In this document: in pieces, positions 1 to 5,445 of the stretch | Layout of the letters: every line of letters begins with the position of its first letter | How positions within the stretch are numbered: the stretch's first letter is position 1 | Origin: Flavobacteriales bacterium | Lineage (GTDB): Bacteria > Bacteroidota > Bacteroidia > Flavobacteriales_D > Sanyastnellaceae | Direction: 5' to 3' | DNA: 5,445 bases | NCBI GenBank assembly: GCA_028825055.1 | Contig: JAPKAW010000135.1 | Coordinates: forward strand, 1-5,445 | The notes under the pieces: model-generated | The model's database searches: none | What the model was told of the DNA's origin: nothing | What the model saw: the letters and a program-made list of their open reading frames with translations, nothing else | Made by a program: the position numbers and the translations under genes

Positions 1-35
1 CTTGCTCAATGCCTGGTTTCTGGTTCGCTGAGTAT

Positions 36-1118
36 TCAAGACCCAGCTAAAAAATCCATCCGATAGGCCACTGTTTTCACCCGCTTTTGGCCGCTTGAAT
101 TTTGCTGGGTGTGTTGATCGCCCGAAGTGTCAGGAGCAAAGACCTCGGGCAACCGCCGCACCACTCCGGCTGGAACTCCTGCCGCGCGCAGCGCTTCTTC
201 TAAGGGGATTTTATTCCAAGGTTGTGCTTGCTCTGAGAGCAAGGGGACCAAATCGTTGCGGTGTTTAACCCGCATTGCATTGGTTTGAAAACGGCTGTCT
301 TCAATGAGTTCTGCGCATTCAAGCACACGGCACAATCCTGCAAATTGACGGTCGTTTCCAACGGCTAGCACCAGCCATCCATCAAGGCACTGTAGCAAAT
401 CACCATACGGCGAAATGTTGGGATGGGCGCTTCCATTGCGTGTAACATCCGCTCCATTGATCAGCCAATTTGTTGCTTGGTTGGCCAAGGCTGAAAGCCC
501 GCTAGCTTCTAGCGAAACCTCCGCGAAGATGCCGGAATGGCCAGCAGCACGCTCGAGTAACCCTTCGTAGACGGCCGATAGAATTTGTTGGGAAGCCAAG
601 ATGTCCATCAGCGCGACGGGCATGCGTGTGGGAGGCGCATCCGATTGGCCGTTCATGTGCATGAAGCCAGTTTCTGCTTGGACCACGACATCATAGGCGA
701 GTCGTTCAGGAGCGCTCGGGAATCCCACGAGTCGCACATGAATAAGATGCGGGTGCCGTTGCGCAAGGTCCTGCGGTGTCAGGCCAAATCGCTCCAAATC
801 GCTCGCTTTAAAGTTCTCTAATACCACGTCGTGGGATGCAAGGGCTGCATCGAGCCAATCCCGACCGGCATCAGTGCGCAAGTCTTGCCAAGCGATTTCT
901 TTGTCTCCGTTGGCTGCTTCGTAGTAAGCCGAAGTCTTAGACTCTGGAGATTCGTTGGGCATTTTCCAACTCCGTGTCACATCTCCATGCGGAGGGCATT
1001 CCACTTTGGTCACGTGTGCTCCACGTTCGGACAAAGCCGTGCCGGCTAGAGGCCCAGCCAATACGCTGGCCAGTTCAAGGACACGTATTTTTTCAATGGC
1101 GCGCTGGGGGTGTGGCAT
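36..1118 (-). CDS. Family III CoA-transferase (CaiB/BaiF family)
   Basis: Predicted cytoplasmic enzyme of 360 residues that would move coenzyme A between carboxylic acids (family III, CaiB/BaiF type). What is seen: the N-terminal block VLELASVLAGP (13-23) with ERGAHVTKVE (31-40), which matches the family's nucleotide-binding-like start; AYDVVVQAETGF (141-152); the block around MD at 171-172, where D172 is the likely catalytic aspartate that forms the acyl/CoA anhydride; and the PYGDLLQCLDGW segment (237-248). The usual small-residue/Arg-Lys motif after the first block reads ANGDK here (69-73), a slight departure. The C-terminus is somewhat short: most relatives have about 380-400 residues and end with a 'G-x-H-T' type tail that I cannot find. 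The ATG start places the first conserved strand at residue 12, as expected. The gene begins 30 bases after the photolyase stop on the same strand, so co-transcription is likely. Substrate cannot be told from sequence. Family assignment is sure; function is not. Confidence 0.9.
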   Translation of the reverse strand: MPHPQRAIEKIRVLELASVLAGPLAGTALSERGAHVTKVECPPHGDVTRSWKMPNESPESKTSAYYEAANGDKEIAWQDLRTDAGRDWLDAALASHDVVLENFKASDLERFGLTPQDLAQRHPHLIHVRLVGFPSAPERLAYDVVVQAETGFMHMNGQSDAPPTRMPVALMDILASQQILSAVYEGLLERAAGHSGIFAEVSLEASGLSALANQATNWLINGADVTRNGSAHPNISPYGDLLQCLDGWLVLAVGNDRQFAGLCRVLECAELIEDSRFQTNAMRVKHRNDLVPLLSEQAQPWNKIPLEEALRAAGVPAGVVRRLPEVFAPDTSGDQHTQQNSSGQKRVKTVAYRMDFLAGS

Positions 1119-1148
1119 GCTGTGAAATTAAGTACTCAGCATTCCACC

Positions 1149-2516
1149 TCAGTCTTTTTGAAGCGCAGCTTTGTAGGTTTCGATTGCTTTAACACGAGCA
1201 ACGGCGTGTTCAACAATGGGTTCAGGGTAGGCGGATGTACCATATTCAGGAACCCATTTCTGAATGTAAGTCGCTTGTCGGTCGAATTTTGCTTGTTGGG
1301 CAGTGGGGTTGAATACGCGGAAATAAGGCGCGGCATCGCAACCGCACCCTGCCGCCCATTGCCACCCGCCCACATTGCTGGCAAGATCATAATCCAATAA
1401 ATGCGCTGCGAAATGCTGTTCTCCCCAACGCCAATCAATGAGCAAGTGTTTACATAAGAAACTCGCAACCACCATACGCACGCGGTTGTGCATGAATCCG
1501 GTAGCCAGCAATTCACGCATGCCCGCATCCACGATGGGGTAGCCTGTTTTTCCGGCGCACCACGCTGCGAAATGTTCTTCGTCGTTACTCCAAGGAATCC
1601 GATCGTATGCAGGCCGAAACGAATCTTTGGCAGCATGGGGAAAATGGTAGACAATCATTTGATAAAAATCCCTCCAAATCAATTCCATGACCCACTTTTC
1701 GCTCGCTTCAATGCCCTGACGGTAGGCCGCGCGAATGCTGACAGTCCCGAACCTTAAATGCAATGAAAGACGACTCGTTCCAGCAACAGCCGGGAAATCC
1801 CGTTGCTCAGCATACTGCTCCAGTCTGCTCGAATCAATGTGAGGAGAAGGAATGCAAACGTCCAAGTCCGAGGGAGTTTCAAATCCCATGGAAGTCAACG
1901 ATGGAATTTCCGGAGCGGTCCAATGATCATGAGACTCAAAAAAACGGTTGTCCGACACAGCGAGAAGCTCGATGGAATTGGCTTCGAGGATATCGTGGTC
2001 GCGCAGTGCTTCCTTCCACTTTCGGCTGTAAGGAGTAAATACGGTATAGGGCAAGCCATCTTTTTTCAGAACCTCGTCCTTTTCGAGAATCACACTGTCT
2101 TTAACACCTTTAAATTCAACCTTGTGTTTCCGAAATAATTCGGCCATTGAACGGTCGCGCTCTTGCGCGTATGGCTCGTAATCCCTTGCAGTATGCACTT
2201 CTGATATTTTAATGGAGGCTGCAGTAAAGTCTTCCATCCATTGAGTCCATATGTCGGCGACGCTTCCATAACCGACTAAAAGCGGTGTGCCGTAGTCATT
2301 CAATTCGGCTTGCAGTCGATATAGCTCTCGGTGAATAAAAGCCACTCGACGGTCTCGTTTATTCTGCAAGAGATCAAGGATGCCTCGGTCGAAAATAAAG
2401 CAACAGATAACAGGGTGTCCGCTTTTCAACGCGTTCACCAACGCACGGTTGTCTTGCAATCTCAAATCACGGCGCATCCAGTGGATAGCTATCGGTTGAG
2501 AATGGGAATGTTTCAT
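1149..2516 (-). CDS. phr: Class I deoxyribodipyrimidine photolyase (CPD photolyase)
   Basis: Cytoplasmic, light-driven flavoprotein of 455 residues that splits UV-induced cyclobutane pyrimidine dimers in DNA. The N-terminal alpha/beta antenna domain spans about 8-165 (IHWMRRDLRLQDN at 11-23, FIFD at 40-43). The FAD-binding domain spans about 230-450: Y235, TSRLSLHLRFGTVS (247-260), ELIWRDFY (278-285), GKTGYPIVDAGMREL (322-336), MHNRVRM (342-348), GGWQW (383-387) and DAAPYFRVFNP (394-404). By alignment from memory to the E. coli enzyme, the electron-transfer tryptophan triad is intact (W319, W362, W385). The Asn facing flavin N5 is kept (N381), as are the lesion-contact positions E278, W281, N344 and M348. 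This favours true CPD repair over a signalling cryptochrome. The antenna cofactor cannot be deduced. Length is normal for the family. The first ATG is right because the first beta strand starts at residue 9. No Shine-Dalgarno is visible. It is divergent from the copper-FAS1 gene and leads the CoA-transferase. Confidence 0.96.
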   Translation of the reverse strand: MKHSHSQPIAIHWMRRDLRLQDNRALVNALKSGHPVICCFIFDRGILDLLQNKRDRRVAFIHRELYRLQAELNDYGTPLLVGYGSVADIWTQWMEDFTAASIKISEVHTARDYEPYAQERDRSMAELFRKHKVEFKGVKDSVILEKDEVLKKDGLPYTVFTPYSRKWKEALRDHDILEANSIELLAVSDNRFFESHDHWTAPEIPSLTSMGFETPSDLDVCIPSPHIDSSRLEQYAEQRDFPAVAGTSRLSLHLRFGTVSIRAAYRQGIEASEKWVMELIWRDFYQMIVYHFPHAAKDSFRPAYDRIPWSNDEEHFAAWCAGKTGYPIVDAGMRELLATGFMHNRVRMVVASFLCKHLLIDWRWGEQHFAAHLLDYDLASNVGGWQWAAGCGCDAAPYFRVFNPTAQQAKFDRQATYIQKWVPEYGTSAYPEPIVEHAVARVKAIETYKAALQKD

Positions 2517-2629
2517 TGTAGGGAGACAATTTAGGGCTGTAAAATGTTTAAAATGTTAAAGTGTTTGGGGCGATTGAACTTGAGGAGGTTGAAAGCAGTT
2601 ACTTTGTCGAACAACCTTATCTAAAACAG
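2517..2629. promoter_or_regulatory. Divergent promoter region between photolyase and copper-FAS1 gene
   Basis: This 113-base spacer must hold the promoters of both divergent genes. It is AT-rich on the photolyase side (2540-2566) and contains a short tandem repeat described separately. Matches to the Bacteroidota promoter (-33 TTTG/TTG, -7 TAnnTTTG) are imperfect. For the plus-strand gene, TTACTTTG at 2599-2606 with a TTG at 2574-2576 (22 bases apart) is the best I see. For the photolyase, the minus-strand TAAATTG (2533-2527) is a near match but lies very close to the start codon, which would imply an almost leaderless transcript. Both promoter calls are inference. Confidence 0.5.
2540..2566. 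repeat. Three tandem 8-9-base AT-rich units, possible operator
   Basis: Read on the plus strand, TAAAATGTT occurs twice head to tail without a gap (2540-2548 and 2549-2557) and is followed directly by the related AAAGTGTT (2558-2565). On the minus strand the units read AACACTTT, AACATTTTA, AACATTTTA, running toward the photolyase start 24 bases away. Short direct repeats within a promoter spacer suggest a regulator binding site. MerR-type photoreceptors such as CarH bind three direct repeats (about 11 bases each), so the arrangement is similar in kind but the period differs. The repeat is directly seen; its role is inferred. Confidence 0.5.
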
Positions 2630-4531
2630 ATGAAACAATTTTTATTCTCTCTAGCAGTATTATTCACAATCTCGATTTCGGGAATTGTAGCTCAAGACAA
2701 CCCATGCGGTGTTGAAGGCATTGTGGTAGAAGCAAGTAGTTACGAGTATGCTCCTTCAAGTTTGGAAATAGAGGCGGGTCAAACCGTAGTGTGGGTCAAC
2801 ATGGGCGGCTTTCATGACGTCAATGGAGTCGCTAGCTCACTCGAAACAACTTGGAACAATCCTGAAACATTCGCTATTGACGCAGTCAATGGCAGTGACA
2901 TGGGGACTTGTATCGGCTTCCAGACCTTCACGGTCGAAGGAACATACGATTACGATTGTTCCATTGGAAACCACGCTGAACAAGGCATGGTAGCTTCGGT
3001 TACGGTTATCGCACCTCCTTCAAATACGGTAGTGGATATCATTGTAAATAGCGAAGATCACACTTTGTTAGAAGCAGCAGTTGGTGCAGCTGGTTTGGTC
3101 GATGCTCTGAACGGAGAAGGTCCGTTTACTGTTTTCGCACCTACAGACGCAGCCATTGTTGCGTTGACAGAAGCTTTGGGAATAACAGCTGAAGATTTGT
3201 TGGCACTGCCCAATTTGGGAGAGATTTTACAATACCACGTAGTGGGAGCTTTGGCTAATGCCGCAGACCTCTCCGATGGACAGATGATTACAACGTTGTT
3301 GGGGTCAGACGTCACGGTGACCATTAACATGGATGGCGTCTTCATCAATGAAGCGATGGTTACATTAGCAGATATTGCTGCGGACAACGGAGTAGTGCAT
3401 GTGATTGATGCGGTTTTGTTGCCGCCAGCCCCTGTCTCCAATACGGTAGTGGACATCATCGTGAATAGCGAAGACCATACTGTATTGGAAGCCGCCGTTC
3501 TCGCCGCTGATTTAGCGGGAGCTTTGAGTGCAGAAGGTCCCTTTACAGTTTTCGCTCCAACCGATGCGGCTTTCACTGCTTTGATGGAAGCTTTGGAAGT
3601 CTCAGCAGAAGAACTGCTCGCTTTTGAAGGGTTGACGGATGTTCTCTTATACCATGTTGTGGAGGCGCAAGCTTTGGCAGCAGACTTGTCCGATGGCCAG
3701 GAGATTACGACGGTGCAGAATGATTTTGTCACAATCTCGGTCAATAGCATGGGCGTGTTCGTAAATCAGGCGATGGTAATCATAGCGGATATCATGGCTG
3801 ACAACGGAGTAGTGCACGTTATTGATGCGGTTCTTATTCCTGAGATGCAGGACGACCTTCCTGAAACAGTTGTCGATATCATTGTAGCCAGTGAAGATCA
3901 CACCCTTTTGGAAGCAGCAGTCGTTGCAGCAGGTTTAGTTGACGCGTTGAGCGGGGAAGGTCCCTTCACGGTTTTTGCTCCTACGGATGATGCCATTGTT
4001 GCATTGACTGAAGCACTCTCCATCACTGCGGAAGAATTGCTTGCTCTGCCAAACCTTGGTGAGATTTTACAATACCACGTTGTATCCGCTTATGCATATG
4101 CATCAGATTTGAGCGACGGACAGATGCTGACCACCCTTTTGGGCCAGGACGTGACTGTATCAATCAGCGGAGCTGGAGTGATGATCAATGATGCCATGGT
4201 GACCCTTGCCGATTTGGACGCAGAGAACGGTGTTGTTCATGTGATTGACGCGGTCTTGTTGCCACCAACTTCAGATTTAGATGAGGTTCAAGTGCAGTTA
4301 GAATGCACTGTCTATCCAAATCCTTTGGTAGGTGGAGTGTTGAATGTTCAGGGCAATTGGGCGATGGGCGCACAGTTCACTATCACAGATATTCAAGGTC
4401 GCATGGTGGCTCAATCTGTTCTCCAATCGAATCAAATCCAATGGGATGCGAGTGGTTTGGAGTCAGGTGTATACGCGATCACGATAGCCGAAGGTGTTCA
4501 GCGTGAAACGGTTCAGTTTGTAATTCGTTAA
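2630..4531 (+). CDS. Secreted cupredoxin-triple fasciclin (FAS1) protein with T9SS sorting tail
   Basis: Exported modular protein of 633 residues. A signal peptide covers about 1-21 (core FLFSLAVLFTISISG, likely cut before Q22). A type-1 copper domain follows (about 28-127), with likely ligands H62, C110, H115 and M120. The C-x4-H-x4-M spacing is that of rusticyanin and auracyanin rather than plastocyanin. Three FAS1 domains lie at about 133-266, 272-404 and 413-546, each with the PFTVFAPTD, YHVV and NGVVHVIDAVL motifs. A T9SS type A sorting domain spans about 558-633 (YPNP at 562-565, SGVYAITI at 612-619), predicting outer-membrane export and cell-surface attachment or release. FAS1 domains usually mediate adhesion or ligand binding; the copper domain suggests electron transfer or copper binding. 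Lys and Arg are absent from residues 3-590, against about 88 Asp/Glu in all. C26 and C94 could form a disulfide. The ATG at 2630 is chosen over the in-frame GTG at 2561 because it begins the signal peptide directly. The gene is monocistronic by layout, with a terminator 30 bases after the stop. Confidence 0.93.
   Translation: MKQFLFSLAVLFTISISGIVAQDNPCGVEGIVVEASSYEYAPSSLEIEAGQTVVWVNMGGFHDVNGVASSLETTWNNPETFAIDAVNGSDMGTCIGFQTFTVEGTYDYDCSIGNHAEQGMVASVTVIAPPSNTVVDIIVNSEDHTLLEAAVGAAGLVDALNGEGPFTVFAPTDAAIVALTEALGITAEDLLALPNLGEILQYHVVGALANAADLSDGQMITTLLGSDVTVTINMDGVFINEAMVTLADIAADNGVVHVIDAVLLPPAPVSNTVVDIIVNSEDHTVLEAAVLAADLAGALSAEGPFTVFAPTDAAFTALMEALEVSAEELLAFEGLTDVLLYHVVEAQALAADLSDGQEITTVQNDFVTISVNSMGVFVNQAMVIIADIMADNGVVHVIDAVLIPEMQDDLPETVVDIIVASEDHTLLEAAVVAAGLVDALSGEGPFTVFAPTDDAIVALTEALSITAEELLALPNLGEILQYHVVSAYAYASDLSDGQMLTTLLGQDVTVSISGAGVMINDAMVTLADLDAENGVVHVIDAVLLPPTSDLDEVQVQLECTVYPNPLVGGVLNVQGNWAMGAQFTITDIQGRMVAQSVLQSNQIQWDASGLESGVYAITIAEGVQRETVQFVIR
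2711..3010 (+). other. Type-1 copper (plastocyanin/azurin-like) domain
   Basis: This region encodes residues 28-127 of the secreted protein. SSYEYAPSSLEIEAGQTVVW (36-55) is the usual cupredoxin entry, with the YAPSSLEIEAGQTV pattern. The ligand set is F-H62-D-V-N, then C110-SIGN-H115-AEQG-M120. All four residues needed for a mononuclear blue copper centre are present, so the domain should bind copper and be redox-active. Ligand assignment rests on motif spacing and has not been tested structurally. Confidence 0.88.
3026..4267 (+). repeat. Three tandem FAS1-domain repeats (about 417-423 bases each)
   Basis: Units start at 3026, 3443 and 3866 (periods of 417 and 423 bases). Units 1 and 3 align over 134 residues with no gap and about 21 differences by hand (about 84% identity), and share an identical 20-base stretch at 3221-3240 and 4061-4080. 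Unit 2 is clearly more divergent in its middle. Units 1 and 2, however, share 14 identical bases at their starts (3023-3036 and 3440-3453) and 17 near their ends (3383-3399 and 3800-3816), where unit 3 differs. Many synonymous differences show that the duplications are not recent. Confidence 0.9.
4301..4528 (+). other. Type IX secretion system type A sorting domain
   Basis: This region encodes the last 76 residues of the secreted protein (558-633). YPNP at 562-565 opens the domain, followed by FTITDIQGRMV (583-593), then WDASGLESGVYAITI (605-619) and a final strand ending in Arg. This is the usual layout of the T9SS C-terminal signal (TIGR04183 type), which is read at the outer membrane and normally cleaved. 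It contains all three arginines of the protein (R591, R625, R633). Confidence 0.9.
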
Positions 4532-4560
4532 GGCGAATTCTCAAAGTAAAGTCGTATTGG

Positions 4561-4596
4561 AAATCGGGTCGTTTCGTCAGAAGCGGCCCGATTTTT
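4561..4596 (+). terminator. Rho-independent terminator of the copper-FAS1 gene
   Basis: AAATCGGGTCG (4561-4571) pairs with CGGCCCGATTT (4584-4594). The stem continues inward through TTTC (4572-4575) and GAAG (4580-4583) to a GTCA tetraloop (4576-4579). This gives an unbroken stem of 15 pairs, two of them G-T wobbles, running into TTTTT at 4592-4596. It lies 29 bases past the stop codon. No matching T-run is present on the other strand, so it should act mainly on the plus-strand transcript, although it sits between two convergent genes. Confidence 0.92.
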
Positions 4597-4614
4597 CTTT
4601 CCCGAAACTTTTGT

Positions 4615-5445
4615 TTACTGATTGAAGAGAGAGGCCATGGCCTCATCAAGGGTTGGATGCTTAAATTCAAAACCCGCTTGCTCAACTTTAGAAGAGTCAA
4701 CGCGATTTGAAGCCAACAATACTTGGCTCATGTCTCCAAAGACTGTTCTCAAAGCCCATGAAGGAACGGATGGGAAAAAAAATGGACGGTTTAAGGCAAC
4801 GGCCAGTGCTTTTGAAAATGTGCGATTTTGAACAGGATTGGGGCTCGCGGCATTGTAAACACCGTGTATGCTTTCGGATTGGATCGCCCAGAGAATCATC
4901 TGGGATAGGTCCTCGATATGAATCCAAGATTGCCAGTGGTCTCCGGTTCCAATCGGCGAACCCAATCCCAAAGAAAAGAGAGGCTTCAGTGACCCAATAA
5001 TGCCTCCTGAGGCGTCGAGAACCAGTCCAATCCTCAACCGAACGGTGCGGCAACCTAAAGTTTCCGCTTTTACGGCAGCGTGTTCCCATGCCTGCACGAC
5101 CTCTGAGGCAAATCCATCACCTGAAGGAGCGGTCTCACTCAACAGATCAGGAGAACTCGGGTAAATACCAACAGCGCTAGCGCTGATTAGCACAGGAGGC
5201 CGCTCGTTTTCTGGCAGCGAGGCGATTGTTTGCGTGATGGTTTGAGTAGACAGCGTGCGGCTGGTCAAAATCTCATACCGGCTTTTTGCTGTCCATCGCT
5301 GCGCAATCGGAGCTCCAGCAAGGTGGATCACGGCTGCTGCGTTGCGCAATGCATCAGGAGATAACTCCTCTTTCGCGGGGTTCCATTGAACGGCTTCGTC
5401 CACATCCTTCCAAGCGTTATTTGCGCTGCGCGAAAGTATTCGCAC
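4615..5445 (-). CDS. TIGR01777/COG1090 NAD-dependent epimerase-like protein (5' end missing)
   Basis: C-terminal 276 residues of an extended short-chain dehydrogenase/reductase of the TIGR01777 (COG1090, E. coli YfcH-like) family. Numbering from the first codon in the window: VIHLAGAPIAQRWTAKSR (39-56) is the family's signature segment; LISASAVGIY is at 86-95; VRLRIGLVLDASGG at 135-148; SWIHIEDLSQMI at 173-184; GVYNAASPNPV at 195-205. The C-terminal DUF1731-like block spans about 222-270 (PSWALRTVFGDM, GFEFKHPTLDEAM). Relatives have about 300 residues, so some 30 N-terminal residues, including the GxxGxxG NAD(P)-binding loop, lie beyond the window edge. The GTG at 5445 is therefore an internal valine codon, not a start. 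Substrate is unknown for the family; the E. coli relative has been loosely called a cell-division inhibitor by annotation, with little support. It is convergent with the copper-FAS1 gene. Members often neighbour photolyases (from memory), which fits this locus. Confidence 0.93.
   Translation of the reverse strand: MRILSRSANNAWKDVDEAVQWNPAKEELSPDALRNAAAVIHLAGAPIAQRWTAKSRYEILTSRTLSTQTITQTIASLPENERPPVLISASAVGIYPSSPDLLSETAPSGDGFASEVVQAWEHAAVKAETLGCRTVRLRIGLVLDASGGIIGSLKPLFSLGLGSPIGTGDHWQSWIHIEDLSQMILWAIQSESIHGVYNAASPNPVQNRTFSKALAVALNRPFFFPSVPSWALRTVFGDMSQVLLASNRVDSSKVEQAGFEFKHPTLDEAMASLFNQ

Noticed and set aside
1119..1148. Separate promoter, or a four-codon leader frame (ATG CTG AGT ACT TAA), between photolyase and CoA-transferase.
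   Set aside because: The spacer is only 30 bases, no promoter elements are visible, and such a tiny frame is expected by chance.
1136..1654. A 172-codon minus-strand open frame overlapping the 3' part of the photolyase.
   Set aside because: The photolyase frame carries the conserved FAD-binding motifs over the same bases; the other frame shows no recognisable domain.
2561..2629. In-frame GTG at 2561 as the start of the copper-FAS1 gene, adding 23 residues.
   Set aside because: The extension is acidic and would bury the signal peptide. The ATG at 2630 directly gives a normal signal peptide (MKQFLF...), and the GTG lies within the tandem repeat.
3058..3750. A 230-codon open frame on the minus strand inside the FAS1 region.
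   Set aside because: It is antisense to a clearly real gene, its translation is low-complexity Ala/Ser/Thr/Lys sequence mirroring the FAS1 repeats, and it matches no family I recognise.
4541..4614. Terminator for the convergent epimerase gene using the same hairpin.
   Set aside because: On the minus strand the hairpin is not followed by a T-run beyond the three Ts in the stem, so bidirectional action is unsupported.
5443..5445. GTG at the window edge as the start of the epimerase-like gene.
   Set aside because: The family needs an N-terminal Rossmann GxxGxxG loop before this point; the sequence begins about 30 residues into the usual protein, so the gene is cut by the window.

Overview
The window looks like chromosomal DNA from a member of the Bacteroidota, probably an aquatic or marine flavobacterium-like organism. 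The main evidence is a secreted protein ending in a type A type IX secretion system (T9SS) sorting domain, a machinery confined to that phylum. The lack of Shine-Dalgarno sequences close to the starts and the moderate GC content also fit. The exact lineage cannot be fixed from the sequence alone.

Layout. A minus-strand pair occupies 36-2516. A class I DNA photolyase (1149-2516) is followed 30 bases downstream by a family III (CaiB/BaiF) CoA-transferase (36-1118), probably as one operon. A 113-base divergent spacer (2517-2629) separates this pair from a plus-strand gene at 2630-4531. That gene encodes a secreted modular protein: signal peptide, type-1 copper (cupredoxin) domain, three fasciclin (FAS1) domains and a T9SS tail. 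A strong hairpin terminator follows at 4561-4596. A convergent minus-strand gene (4615 to the window edge) encodes a TIGR01777/COG1090 NAD-dependent epimerase-like protein whose N-terminal Rossmann segment lies outside the window. No RNA genes, mobile elements or CRISPR arrays were seen.

How the genes may work together. The photolyase uses light to reverse UV lesions in DNA. From my recollection of the field, COG1090 epimerases often sit near photolyases in light-responsive clusters controlled by B12-dependent MerR regulators (CarH/LitR). The photolyase side of the divergent spacer carries three tandem AT-rich 8-9-base units that could be an operator. A light- or stress-responsive neighbourhood is therefore a reasonable hypothesis, but no regulator gene is visible here.

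Most striking observation. The cupredoxin-FAS1 protein has no lysine or arginine between residues 3 and 590, while carrying roughly 88 Asp/Glu residues overall. Its copper ligands (H62, C110, H115, M120) are intact, so it appears to be an extremely acidic, surface-exported copper protein.
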